From Cellulomonas sp. C5510 (GTDB taxonomy: Bacteria; Actinomycetota; Actinomycetes; Actinomycetales; Cellulomonadaceae): a stretch of 64,000 nucleotides of DNA. Within the stretch, counting starts at the first letter, position 1. Each line of letters begins with the position of its first letter. This document shows positions 29,423 through 37,149 of this stretch, piece by piece. The notes under the pieces were generated by a model. It worked only from the letters and a program-made list of their open reading frames with translations, ran no database searches and was not told the DNA's origin. The position numbers and the translations under genes are program-made. The stretch spans positions 310,001 to 374,000 of the forward strand of contig NZ_CP081862.1 in assembly GCF_019797765.1 (NCBI RefSeq), written 5' to 3'.

Positions 29423-30565
29423 ATGGACTTCGGCCTGACGGACGAGCAGGAGCTCCTGCTCTCGAGCCTCGACGACCTGCTCGAGCGCGAGTGCCCCGAG
29501 TCGTACATCGCGGAGCTCGACGCGACGCACACACCGCCGACGTCGTTCCGCAAGGCCCTGCACGAGGCCGGCTTCGCCTCGCTGGGCTTCCCCGAGGAGT
29601 ACGGCGGCACGCCGGTCGACGCCACCACGCTCGTGCTGCTCGCGGCGCGCGTCGCCCGCCAGGGCCTCAACAACGGCTACGGCCTCGAGCTCCTCCAGGC
29701 CATGGACATCCTCGAGTTCGGCAACGAGGAGCAGAAGCAGGAGATCCTCGGCCTGCTCGCCGACGGCGACGTGCCGTTCGCGCTCGGGTTCACCGAGCCC
29801 GGCGCCGGCTCGGACAACGCCGCGATGGCGACCACCGCCGTCCACCACGACGGCATGGTGACCTTCAACGGCACCAAGACCCTCATCACCAACGCCCTGC
29901 AGTCCAAGTACCTGCTGCTCATGGCGAAGGACCCGTCGGTCGCCGACCCGCGCGCCGCCATCTCGATGTACCTGGTGCCGATGGACGCCCCGGGCGTCTC
30001 GACCAACCGCCTCGAGAAGATCGTCTGGCACATCTCCGACTCCTGCGAGATCTTCCTCGACGACGTCACGCTGCCCGAGTCCTGCCTGGTCGGCGTCAAG
30101 GGCGCCGGCTTCAAGCAGCTCATGCGCAACTTCGAGATGGAGCGCCTCGTCATCGCCTCGCAGTGCTGGGGCCTGGCGGAGTGCGCGTTCGAGGACGCCG
30201 CCACCTACGCCGCCCAGCGCGTGCAGTTCGGCAAGCCGATCGGCCAGTTCCAGCTCATCCAGCAGAAGCTGACCGACATGGCGATCAAGATCGAGAACAT
30301 GCGGAACTTCGTCCTGAAGACCGCGTGGATGCTCGACCAGGACGTGCCGCTCAAGAGCCAGGGCGCGCTGTGCAAGCGCTACTGCGCGATGGCCGCGTTC
30401 GAGGTCGCCGACGAGGCGATGCAGATCTTCGGCGGCGTCGGCGTCACCGTCGGCACCCGCGTCTCGCGCCTGTGGCGGGACATCCGCGGCCACCGGTTCG
30501 GCGGCGGCACCGACGAGATCATGGTCCACATCGCCGGCCGGCAGATCGTCAAGGACCACAGCTGA
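29423..30565 (+). CDS. acyl-CoA dehydrogenase/enoyl-CoA reductase, CaiA/YdiO-like
   Basis: Flavoprotein that interconverts acyl-CoA and 2-enoyl-CoA with electron-transfer flavoprotein. 380 residues, similar along its length to E. coli CaiA: MDFGLTDEQELLLSSLDDL at the start, FTEPGAGSD, DSCEIFLDDVTLP, CAFEDAATYAAQRVQFGKPIGQFQLIQ, and RISRLW-like RVSRLWRDIRGHR. At the MCAD catalytic-Glu position it has Gly (G361 in GGGTDEI), as CaiA does. E240 in FEMERLVIA matches the alternative Glu position of isovaleryl- and long-chain-type enzymes. Start ATG 29423 has AGGAGGG upstream. First gene of an operon with fixABCX; the direction of reaction is not fixed by sequence. Confidence 0.92.
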   Translation: MDFGLTDEQELLLSSLDDLLERECPESYIAELDATHTPPTSFRKALHEAGFASLGFPEEYGGTPVDATTLVLLAARVARQGLNNGYGLELLQAMDILEFGNEEQKQEILGLLADGDVPFALGFTEPGAGSDNAAMATTAVHHDGMVTFNGTKTLITNALQSKYLLLMAKDPSVADPRAAISMYLVPMDAPGVSTNRLEKIVWHISDSCEIFLDDVTLPESCLVGVKGAGFKQLMRNFEMERLVIASQCWGLAECAFEDAATYAAQRVQFGKPIGQFQLIQQKLTDMAIKIENMRNFVLKTAWMLDQDVPLKSQGALCKRYCAMAAFEVADEAMQIFGGVGVTVGTRVSRLWRDIRGHRFGGGTDEIMVHIAGRQIVKDHS

Positions 30566-30610
30566 GCACCCGCTGACCCCACCGACCACCGCCTGCCGGA
30601 GGAGAACCCC

Positions 30611-31387
30611 ATGAAGATCGTCGTCGCCTACAAGTGGGCGCCGAACCCCCAGGACGCCGAGGTGCGCCCGGACGGCACCGTCGACTGGAGCCGCGCCAAG
30701 GGCGCCGTGAGCGAGCACGACCCCGTCGCGTTCGAGGTCGCGCGCCGCCTCGCGGACGCCACCGGCGGCGAGGTCGTCGCGCTGTCCGTCGGCCCGGCGT
30801 CGTCCGACACCCCGCTGGCCCGCAAGGCCGCCCTGTCCCGCGGGCCGGAGCGCCTGGTGCTGGTCGCCGACGACGCCCTCGCCGGCGCCGGCAGCACCGC
30901 CACCGCCGCGGTGCTGGCCGCCGCGGTGCGCGCCATCGGGGACGTCGACGTCGTCGTCACCGGCCCGGAGTCCGTCGACAACGGCGACCGCCAGGTCCCG
31001 ATGACGCTGGCCGGCCACCTCGGCTGGCCGGGCCTCGGCGACGTCGGCGACGTGCAGGCCGCCGACGGCGGGCTCGTCGTCGAGCGCGCCACCGACCGCG
31101 GCGTGCAGGTGCTCGACGTCACCGGCCCGGCCGTGCTGGCCGTCGCCGCCGACGCCGTCGTGCCGCGCGTCCCCGGGATGAAGGACATCCTCGGGGCCGC
31201 CAAGAAGCCGACCGACGTGCTCGCGCTCGCCGACCTCGACGTGCCCGCCCCGGTCGCCGTGACCGAGGTCGTCGGCTCCTCCCGGCCGGCGCCCAGCGCC
31301 CGCGGCCGGAACGTCATCACCACCGCCGACCCGGCTGCCGCGGCCGCCGAGCTGGTCGACGCGCTGCGCGCCGCCGGCGCGCTGTGA
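30611..31387 (+). CDS. fixA: electron-transfer flavoprotein beta subunit FixA
   Basis: Beta subunit of an ETF of the FixAB type, 258 residues, carrying electrons between the acyl-CoA enzyme and FixCX. It has KIVVAYKWAPNPQDAEV, ARRLADATGGEVVALSVG, and VVTGPESVDNGDRQVPMTLAGHLGWPGL for AMP/FAD binding. It is separated by 45 bases from the dehydrogenase, with GGAGGAG before the ATG. The Fix name reflects family, not nitrogen fixation: no nif genes are present. Confidence 0.92.
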   Translation: MKIVVAYKWAPNPQDAEVRPDGTVDWSRAKGAVSEHDPVAFEVARRLADATGGEVVALSVGPASSDTPLARKAALSRGPERLVLVADDALAGAGSTATAAVLAAAVRAIGDVDVVVTGPESVDNGDRQVPMTLAGHLGWPGLGDVGDVQAADGGLVVERATDRGVQVLDVTGPAVLAVAADAVVPRVPGMKDILGAAKKPTDVLALADLDVPAPVAVTEVVGSSRPAPSARGRNVITTADPAAAAAELVDALRAAGAL

Positions 31388-31422
31388 CCGCCGGACGCTT
31401 GCAGCCAGAAGGAGCAGAGACG

Positions 31423-32364
31423 ATGAACGAGAGCACGCAGGACGTCCTGGTGCTGGTGGACGGCGACGCGGCGGTCGCGGGCCCTGTCGCGGTGGCCCGC
31501 GCCGCCGTGTCGCAGACCCCGGGCGCCACGGTCACCGCCGTGGTGGTCGGTGCGCGGCCGGTGGCCGACGCGGTCGCCGCGTCCGGCGTCGACCGGGTGC
31601 TGTGGCTGGGCGACGCCGAGGGCGCGCCCGCCGAGGCCTGGGCCGGCGCGGTCGCCGACGCGGTCGCGCAGGCCGCGCCGCGGCTGGTCGTGGCCCCGGC
31701 CCGTGACGGCGGGCGCGCGCTCGCCGGCGCGGTCGCCGCGCGCTGCGGGGCGCCGGTCCTCACCGGGGTCACCGAGGTGACGCTGGAGGACGGCGCGGTC
31801 GTCGTGCAGCGTGACGTGCACGGCGGCATCGCGGTGCGCACCGAGCGCGTCACGGGCGGCCCGGCCGTCCTGACCGTCGCGCCCGGCGGGTCCTCCGAGC
31901 CGGTCGCGCCCGTCGCCGTCGAGGAGGCCGGTGCTGCCCCGTCGACCGCCGTGCGGGTCCGCGAGGAGCGCGCCTCCGGGCGTGAGGCCGTCGACCTGGG
32001 CGGCGCCCGCGTGGTCGTCGGCATCGGCCGCGGCCTCAAGGCCCGCGAGGACCTGGCGATCGTGGAGCGGCTCGCCGCGGCGCTCGGGGGCGAGGTCGCG
32101 TGCTCGCGGCCGCTCGCCGAGGGCCACGACTGGCTGACGAAGGACCGCTACATCGGCATCTCCGGGCAGCACGTCGCCCCCGACCTGTACGTGGCCGCGG
32201 GCATCTCCGGCCAGGTGCAGCACATGGTCGGCGTCGCCGGGGCCAAGGTCGTCGTCGCGATCAACTCCGACCCGGACGCCCCGGTGTTCGCCCAGTGCGA
32301 CCACGGCGTCGTCGGCGACCTCTACGCCGTCCTGCCCGCGCTCGCCGCGGCGCTGGAGGCCTGA
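31423..32364 (+). CDS. fixB: electron-transfer flavoprotein alpha subunit FixB
   Basis: Alpha subunit of the ETF, 313 residues. The C-terminal FAD-binding domain is clear: VVVGIGRGLKAREDLAIVERLAAALGGEVACSRPLAEG, ISGQHVAPDLYVAAGISGQVQH's region, and AINSDPDAPVFAQCDHGVVGD. The N-terminal domain (about 1-170) is more diverged. ATG 31423 with AAGGAG at good distance. It lies between fixA and fixC with short gaps. Confidence 0.92.
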   Translation: MNESTQDVLVLVDGDAAVAGPVAVARAAVSQTPGATVTAVVVGARPVADAVAASGVDRVLWLGDAEGAPAEAWAGAVADAVAQAAPRLVVAPARDGGRALAGAVAARCGAPVLTGVTEVTLEDGAVVVQRDVHGGIAVRTERVTGGPAVLTVAPGGSSEPVAPVAVEEAGAAPSTAVRVREERASGREAVDLGGARVVVGIGRGLKAREDLAIVERLAAALGGEVACSRPLAEGHDWLTKDRYIGISGQHVAPDLYVAAGISGQVQHMVGVAGAKVVVAINSDPDAPVFAQCDHGVVGDLYAVLPALAAALEA

Positions 32365-32369
32365 GCACC

Positions 32370-33683
32370 ATGGCCGACGAGCCCGACTTCGACGTCGTGG
32401 TGGTGGGGGCCGGCCCGGCCGGCTCCGTCACCGCGCACCAGCTGGCGTCCGAGGGGCTGTCCGTCGCGCTCATCGAGCGCGGCGAGGCGCCCGGGGCCAA
32501 GAACCTGTCCGGCGGCGTGCTCTACGGACGCGTCCTCGACCAGGTGTTCCCCGGGTTCGCCGACCAGGCCCCCGTGGAGCGCCGGATCACCCGGCACGTC
32601 ACGACGTTCCTCACCCCGGACTCCGCGGTGTCGCTCGACTACTCGTCGCAGCGGCTGTCCGAGCCCGTGAACGCCGTCACCGTGCTCCGCGCGAAGTTCG
32701 ACCCGTGGCTCGCCGAGCGGGCCGAGGAGGCCGGGGCGTACGTCATGCCCGGCGTCCGGGTCGACGAGCTGCTGACCGAGCCCGGCACCGGGCCCGGCGG
32801 CAAGCGCGTCGTCGGCGTCCGCGCCGGCGAGGACGAGCTGCGCGCTCGCGTCGTCGTCGCGGCGGACGGGGTCAACTCGTTCCTCGCCCGCGAGGCCGGC
32901 CTGCGGGACAAGGAGCCGCTGAACCACCTCGCGGTCGGCGTCAAGGCGGTCGTCCGGCTGCCGCGCACCGTCATCGAGGACCGGTTCGGCCTCACCGGCG
33001 ACGAGGGCGCCGCCCACGCGCTGGTCGGCGACTGCACCCGCGGCGTCGGCGGCGGGGCGTTCCTCTACACGAACGCCGAGTCGCTGTCCGTCGGCGTCGT
33101 GCTGCGGCTCGACGACCTCGTGGCGTCCGGCCACACGGCCGCGGGCATCTTCGAGCACCTCATGGAGCACCCCGGCCTCGCGCCCTACCTGCGGGACGGG
33201 GAGATCGTCGAGTACGGCTCCCACTTGGTGGCCGAGGGCGGGCTCGACATGCTCGGCACCCTCGCGGCCGACGGCCTCGTCGTCGTCGGCGACGCCGCGG
33301 GGCTGACGATCAACTCCGGGCTCACGGTCCGCGGCATGGACCTGGCCATCGGCTCCGGCATCGCCGCGGGCGCGGCGGTCGCCGAGGCGATCCGGTCCGG
33401 TGACGTCAGCGCCGGGGGGCTGGCCGGCTACCGGCGGCGTCTCGACGAGGGCTTCGTCGGCAAGGACCTGCGGACGTACGCGAAGGCGCCGAAGTTCCTC
33501 GAGCGCCCCCGCATGTACGGGGCGTACGGCGAGCTCGCCGCCGACCTGTTCCACGACGTGTTCAGCCTCGACACCACGCCGCGCAAGCACCTCGCGGCTG
33601 TCGCCCGGACCGCTCTCGGGCGCTCCGGGATCGGGCTCAAGGCGGTGCTCAGCGACGGATGGGCGGGGGTGCGTGCCCTGTGA
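32370..33683 (+). CDS. fixC: ETF:quinone oxidoreductase-like flavoprotein FixC
   Basis: FAD-containing partner that links ETF to the quinone pool with FixX. 437 residues: VVVVGAGPAGSVTAHQLASEGLSVALIERGE at the N-terminus, GAKNLSGGVLYG, and the distal FAD motif VVVGDAAGLTINSGLTVRGMDLAIGSG. It starts five bases after fixB. The absence of the iron-sulfur C-terminus found in eukaryotic ETF-QO is expected, because FixX supplies it. The stop overlaps fixX (GTGA). Confidence 0.93.
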   Translation: MADEPDFDVVVVGAGPAGSVTAHQLASEGLSVALIERGEAPGAKNLSGGVLYGRVLDQVFPGFADQAPVERRITRHVTTFLTPDSAVSLDYSSQRLSEPVNAVTVLRAKFDPWLAERAEEAGAYVMPGVRVDELLTEPGTGPGGKRVVGVRAGEDELRARVVVAADGVNSFLAREAGLRDKEPLNHLAVGVKAVVRLPRTVIEDRFGLTGDEGAAHALVGDCTRGVGGGAFLYTNAESLSVGVVLRLDDLVASGHTAAGIFEHLMEHPGLAPYLRDGEIVEYGSHLVAEGGLDMLGTLAADGLVVVGDAAGLTINSGLTVRGMDLAIGSGIAAGAAVAEAIRSGDVSAGGLAGYRRRLDEGFVGKDLRTYAKAPKFLERPRMYGAYGELAADLFHDVFSLDTTPRKHLAAVARTALGRSGIGLKAVLSDGWAGVRAL

Positions 33684-33964
33684 AGGCGCAGACGATCCCG
33701 GAGCGGCTCGGAGCCAACCGGTACGAGGTCGACGAGGAGGAGTCCCACATCGTCGTCGACCAGGAGCTCTGCCGGACCACCGGCACGGGCAAGCGGATCA
33801 TCGCGGTGTGCCCCGCCGGGGTGTACTCCGAGCGGGACGGGCAGATCGACGTCGAGTACGCCGCCTGCCTGGAGTGCGGCACCTGCCTGGCGGTCGCGGC
33901 CCCCGGCGCCCTCACGTGGCGCTACCCGCGCGGTGGGTTCGGGGTGTCCTTCCGGGAGGGCTGA
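33680..33964 (+). CDS. fixX: ferredoxin-like protein FixX
   Basis: 94-residue ferredoxin partner of FixC. It follows E. coli FixX closely: GANRYEVDEEESHIVVD, VCPAGVY, ACLECGTCLAVA, and the terminal YPRGGFGVSFREG. The CPAG and CLECGTC cysteines bind one 4Fe-4S cluster. The GTG start at 33680 overlaps the fixC stop, which decides the start over an upstream in-frame ATG at 33659. Last gene before a strong bidirectional terminator. Confidence 0.93.
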   Translation: MKAQTIPERLGANRYEVDEEESHIVVDQELCRTTGTGKRIIAVCPAGVYSERDGQIDVEYAACLECGTCLAVAAPGALTWRYPRGGFGVSFREG

Positions 33965-33968
33965 CGGT

Positions 33969-34019
33969 CCGCCGCCCTCCGGGGCGGCGGCAGGGGTGCC
34001 GCCCCGGCGGGCGGCACCC
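33969..34019. terminator. two back-to-back hairpins between convergent fixX and tetR
   Basis: CCGCCGCC at 33969-33976 pairs with GGCGGCGG at 33983-33990. GGGTGCCGCCC (33994-34004) pairs perfectly over 11 bases with 34009-34019 around a four-base loop. No U-tract follows, as is usual in high-GC actinobacteria. It should end transcripts from both sides. Confidence 0.75.
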
Positions 34020-34024
34020 GTCGA

Positions 34025-34918
34025 TCACGCAGCGGGCGCGGGTCCTGGTCCAGGGCCCGCGCCCGCTGCTGCGAGCTGCAGGTCCACCATGCGCTCCAGG
34101 TACGCGGGCAGCGTCGACCGGACCCTGTCGATGAGGTGCGGCGGCGTGACCAGCACGTGCATGAGCACGGACCCCTCGATGGCGTCCAGCAGGTGCACCA
34201 CGGAGGTGCCCGCGGGCAGCTCGCCGTCCTCGATGGCCTGCTCGACGCGCTGCCGCTCGCTCAGCACGAACCGGGTGATCGCCTCGTGACGCACCTCCGC
34301 GAGCGGCACCGGGAACGCGCGCGCCTCGACGTAGAGGCGCAGCATCGCCAGGCCGTCCTTGCCGAGGTACAGGTCCGCGCGGCGCTGGGCGTGGGCGACG
34401 AGGTAGTCGCGCAGGGAGCCCGGGACGGCGTCGGGCGCGGCGGCACCGGGGGACGTCGTCGCGGGGGACGTGGCGGCCCGGTCGTCGGGTGCCGCGGCGG
34501 TAGCCGGGTCGGGGGTCGCGCCGGGCGCGGGGGCGGCGTGGCCCGCCGGGGGGTGCGCGAGGGGCCCGGCGTCGGGGGCGGCCGGGCCGGCTGCCGGCGT
34601 CGGCGTGGTCGCGGTGGGCGTCGTCGCCGGCTGCGTGCCGGGCGCGCCGGCCGGGCCGGCGGCGGCCGGGCCGTCGGCGCCCGAGGCGTGCGGGGTGTCC
34701 TGCACCTGACGGAGCGCGTCAGCGAGCAGAGCGGTCTTGTTCGGCCACCGGAGGTAGAGCGAGGACTTGCCCACGCGTGCCCGCGCCGCGACCTCGGCGA
34801 TCGACAGCCCGGTCCAGCCCTTCTCCGCGAACACGTCGAGCACGGCAGCGAGTGCGCGCTGCTCGAGGTCGGGCGACCGGGGACGGCCCGGTGGGCGCTG
34901 GTCGTCCTGGTCGGTCAC
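34025..34918 (-). CDS. TetR-family regulator with long low-complexity insert
   Basis: 297 residues, about 90 more than usual. The HTH lies at about 18-62 (ALAAVLDVFAEKGWTGLSIAEVAARARVGKSSLYLRWPNK region). About 75-166 is a Pro/Ala/Thr/Gly-rich stretch with no predicted fold, and the ligand-binding helical part resumes at SLRDYLVAHAQRRADLYLG and runs to the end. The GTG start has TACCCT six bases upstream, so it is probably leaderless; GGAGG-N5-CCTCC flanks this -10. It is convergent with fixX and probably controls the acyl-CoA module; that link is from position only. Confidence 0.85.
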   Translation of the reverse strand: MTDQDDQRPPGRPRSPDLEQRALAAVLDVFAEKGWTGLSIAEVAARARVGKSSLYLRWPNKTALLADALRQVQDTPHASGADGPAAAGPAGAPGTQPATTPTATTPTPAAGPAAPDAGPLAHPPAGHAAPAPGATPDPATAAAPDDRAATSPATTSPGAAAPDAVPGSLRDYLVAHAQRRADLYLGKDGLAMLRLYVEARAFPVPLAEVRHEAITRFVLSERQRVEQAIEDGELPAGTSVVHLLDAIEGSVLMHVLVTPPHLIDRVRSTLPAYLERMVDLQLAAAGAGPGPGPAPAA

Positions 34919-35224
34919 CCCAGGAGGGTAGTCCTCCCGTGACGCCGGATGGCGCGGGTGCCCACGTGCTCGACCGGGGCCGGACCGGACAACGGCGCCC
35001 CGGAGGACGCCGTTGCCGAACGAGCGACCGCGAGGGGTATCAGGCGTGCAGGGTGTCAGTCGAGGCGGGTCCAGCCCGTTCGACGCGTCCTATGCGTGGA
35101 CGGATCGCGCGTGGGTTCCCTCGGGTCGTTCAGTTGTGGTGCTATCACACCGCACGGTGCGCGCCGGGGGAAGCCCTCGCGGCGAAGTCCCAGGTCGGAC
35201 GTGCGTGCCGCCCGCATGGCGAGA
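34919..35224. other. intergenic region between tetR and HAD gene
   Basis: 306 bases, somewhat less GC-rich than its surroundings around 35080-35150. It holds the tetR leaderless promoter at its left end. An inverted repeat spans 35059-35084 (GTCGA and CGGG arms), and CACCG-CA-CGGTG lies near 35149-35160. Either hairpin may serve as a terminator for the HAD gene, which ends at 35225. No convincing open frame. It is a plausible right boundary of the accessory block that begins after the Fic-like gene. Confidence 0.4.
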
Positions 35225-36178
35225 TCAGGGTCCGGGAGCCGGACGTCGGGCGCGCCGGAGGAGGCACCGCCCCGCCAGGACGGCGACGACGAGGGCGCCG
35301 GCCAGCAGGAGGCCCGCGAGCTCCGCCCGAGGGCCCGCGGCACCCGTGAGCTGGCGCAGCGCGACCGGCCGGCGGCGGACCCGCACCGGCGCGTGCCGCC
35401 GGAAGCGCAGTGGCGTCCACCCCTCGGCGGCGGCGAGCCGTCGCAGGGCCCGGTCGGGGTTCACCACGTAGCCGTGACCCACGGCCGCGAGCATCGGCGC
35501 ATCGGTCGCCGAGTCCGTGTAGGCGGACGACCGCGCGAGGTCGTACCCACGGCGGGCCGCCAGGTCGCGCATCGCGTCGGCCTTCGCCGCCCCGTAGGCG
35601 TAGAAGGCGATCTCGCCGGTGTACCGCCCGTCGCGCACGCCCATCCGGCTGGCGATGACCTCGTCGGCCCCCACGAGCGCGGCGACGGGCCGCACCAGCT
35701 CCTGGCTCGAGGCCGACACGACCACGACGTCGTGGCCCGCCGCGTGGTGCTGCTCGATCAGCTCCAGTGCCTCGGCGTAGAGCACCGGGTCGATCGCGTC
35801 GTGCACGGACGCGGCCACGATCGCGGACACCTGGTCCACGTCCCAGCCGGTCACCATCGCCGACAGCTGCGCGCGGACCTTCTCCGTGCGGCCCTCCGTG
35901 GCGCTGCCCAGCAGGAACGCGATCTGCGCGCCGGCGGACCGGAGCATCGCGCCGCGGCTGAGCAGCCCACCGGCCAGGAAGGGCCGGGCGAACGCGGTGG
36001 CCGCGGACGTCGCGATGATCGTCTTGTCGAGGTCGAAGAACGCGGCGGGACGCAGGCCCGGGGTGGCGGCGTCCTCCGTCGTGCGGTCGGGGTGCCCGTC
36101 CGCCGGCGGCGTGTCGCCCGACGGGACGCCGCCCGGCGCGGGGGCATCGGGTGCCGGTGCGGCGTGGTTCTCGCTCAT
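35225..36178 (-). CDS. HAD-IB hydrolase (SerB-like) with C-terminal membrane segment
   Basis: Phosphatase of the HAD-IB group, 317 residues. Motif I is FFDLDKTI (D49, D51), motif II VVVVSASS, and motif III/IV YTDSATDAPMLAAVG. The first 40 residues are disordered. The C-terminus has one hydrophobic stretch (LAGLLLAGALVVAVLAG) and a basic tail, anchoring it to the membrane. It is divergent from ssd-tadABC, the same neighbour order as Rv3661-Rv3660c in mycobacteria. Substrate unknown. Confidence 0.9.
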   Translation of the reverse strand: MSENHAAPAPDAPAPGGVPSGDTPPADGHPDRTTEDAATPGLRPAAFFDLDKTIIATSAATAFARPFLAGGLLSRGAMLRSAGAQIAFLLGSATEGRTEKVRAQLSAMVTGWDVDQVSAIVAASVHDAIDPVLYAEALELIEQHHAAGHDVVVVSASSQELVRPVAALVGADEVIASRMGVRDGRYTGEIAFYAYGAAKADAMRDLAARRGYDLARSSAYTDSATDAPMLAAVGHGYVVNPDRALRRLAAAEGWTPLRFRRHAPVRVRRRPVALRQLTGAAGPRAELAGLLLAGALVVAVLAGRCLLRRARRPAPGP

Positions 36179-36216
36179 CCGGTGGGCCTCCTCGCCCGAG
36201 CCTAACCAGGCGCCGG

Positions 36217-36299
36217 GTCCTCCACAGGTTCGCGAGCGCTGCGTCGTCCCCAGCATGCCGGTCCGACGCCGCCGGGCTGCGCCACCCCGGAGGCACCCT
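36217..36299 (+). promoter_or_regulatory. two-part motif and -10 of the ssd-tadABC operon
   Basis: GTCCTCCACAGGT (36217-36229), 16 bases, GTCCCCAG (36246-36253), 40 bases, then CACCCT (36294-36299) as a -10 candidate. The same parts with the same two spacings recur before the DUF4244 gene at 39802-39884. The ssd GTG follows 19 bases after the -10, with GGAGGAGG between. The match is directly visible; the binding factor is unknown. Confidence 0.6.
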
Positions 36300-36318
36300 G
36301 GCCCGGAGGAGGTGGCAG

Positions 36319-37149
36319 GTGACGGTCGTGCAGGAGCGCGGGCCACGCGAGGCGCCGCCCGGCGGGCGCGGCGGGGCGCCGTGGCGCAGGCAGGGCGAGG
36401 CGGTGCCGGGCGGCCGCGCCGGGCCGCTCCCGGACGGGCGGACCGGGGCCGGTGTGGTCGGCGTGATCGGGGCCCGGGGCGGTGCCGGGGCCACCGTGCT
36501 CGCCGCGACCCTCGCGCGGCACCTGGCCCGCCGTGCACCGGCCGTCCTGGTCCAGGCCGGCCCGGGGCCGTCGGTCGACACGGTGCTTGGCCTCGAGGCC
36601 GCCCCCGGGCTGCGGTGGTCGGACCTCGCCGGTGCCCGCGGGGCCGTCGACCCGGTACCGCTCGCCGGGGGCCTGGTCCGGTGGGGCCGGTGCGCCGTGC
36701 TGGCCACGGACGACGCGCGCCCCGGCCCGCCGGCGCCCGGTGTGCTGCCCGACGTCCTCGACGCCCTCACGCGCGCGTTCCCCTCGGTGGTGCTCGACCT
36801 CGACCGGTCGGCGCTCCTCGGGGCGGGACCGGGCGGCGAGCCGGCCGGTGCCCTCGACGCGTGCGACCGCGTGCTGCTCGCCGTCCCCCGCGACGTGCCC
36901 GGCGTCGCCGGGGCCCGTCTCCTGCACCTGGTGCTCCGGGACCGCGTCCCGCGCAGCGGGATCGTCGCGTGCGGCCGGGCCCCGGGAGGTCTCGGCACCA
37001 CCGAGCTCGCCGAGGCCGTCGGGCTGCCGCTGGTCGGGACGCTGCCGCAGGTCAGGAGGCTGGCCGCGGCGGTCGACCACGGTGCGGGGCCGGCGCTCAC
37101 CCGGTCCGCGGCACGGGCCGTCGCCCGGATCGCGGCGCGGCTCCCGTGA
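36319..37149 (+). CDS. Ssd/CpaE-like P-loop protein
   Basis: 276-residue MinD-type protein of the Tad locus, related to mycobacterial Ssd (Rv3660c) and to CpaE/TadZ. The deviant Walker A is GARGGAGAT (51-59), and later motifs are VVLDLDRSALLG and VLLAVPRDVPGVAGA. The N-terminal 40 residues are low-complexity, and a full receiver-like domain is missing. It probably positions the pilus or secretion machine at the cell pole or septum. GTG 36319 has a very strong GGAGGAGG site. The stop overlaps the tadA GTG. Confidence 0.85.
   Translation: MTVVQERGPREAPPGGRGGAPWRRQGEAVPGGRAGPLPDGRTGAGVVGVIGARGGAGATVLAATLARHLARRAPAVLVQAGPGPSVDTVLGLEAAPGLRWSDLAGARGAVDPVPLAGGLVRWGRCAVLATDDARPGPPAPGVLPDVLDALTRAFPSVVLDLDRSALLGAGPGGEPAGALDACDRVLLAVPRDVPGVAGARLLHLVLRDRVPRSGIVACGRAPGGLGTTELAEAVGLPLVGTLPQVRRLAAAVDHGAGPALTRSAARAVARIAARLP

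Noticed and set aside
26265..29534. 1089-codon open frame on the minus strand covering the MFS and CoA-transferase genes
   Set aside because: Only its last 424 codons (from 27539) are the MFS protein; the rest is an out-of-frame reading of the CoA-transferase gene.
30611..33964. fixABCX read as nitrogen-fixation genes
   Set aside because: No nif genes present; FixX matches the E. coli type and the neighbours are acyl-CoA enzymes.
35135..35149. TGTGG-N5-TCACA as a Crp/GlxR site
   Set aside because: Spacing is one base short and the left half has a mismatch; no promoter is adjacent.
34919..35224. tRNA remnant or attachment site
   Set aside because: I could not fold a cloverleaf or find a matching direct repeat near 8.5 kb; only short hairpins are visible.
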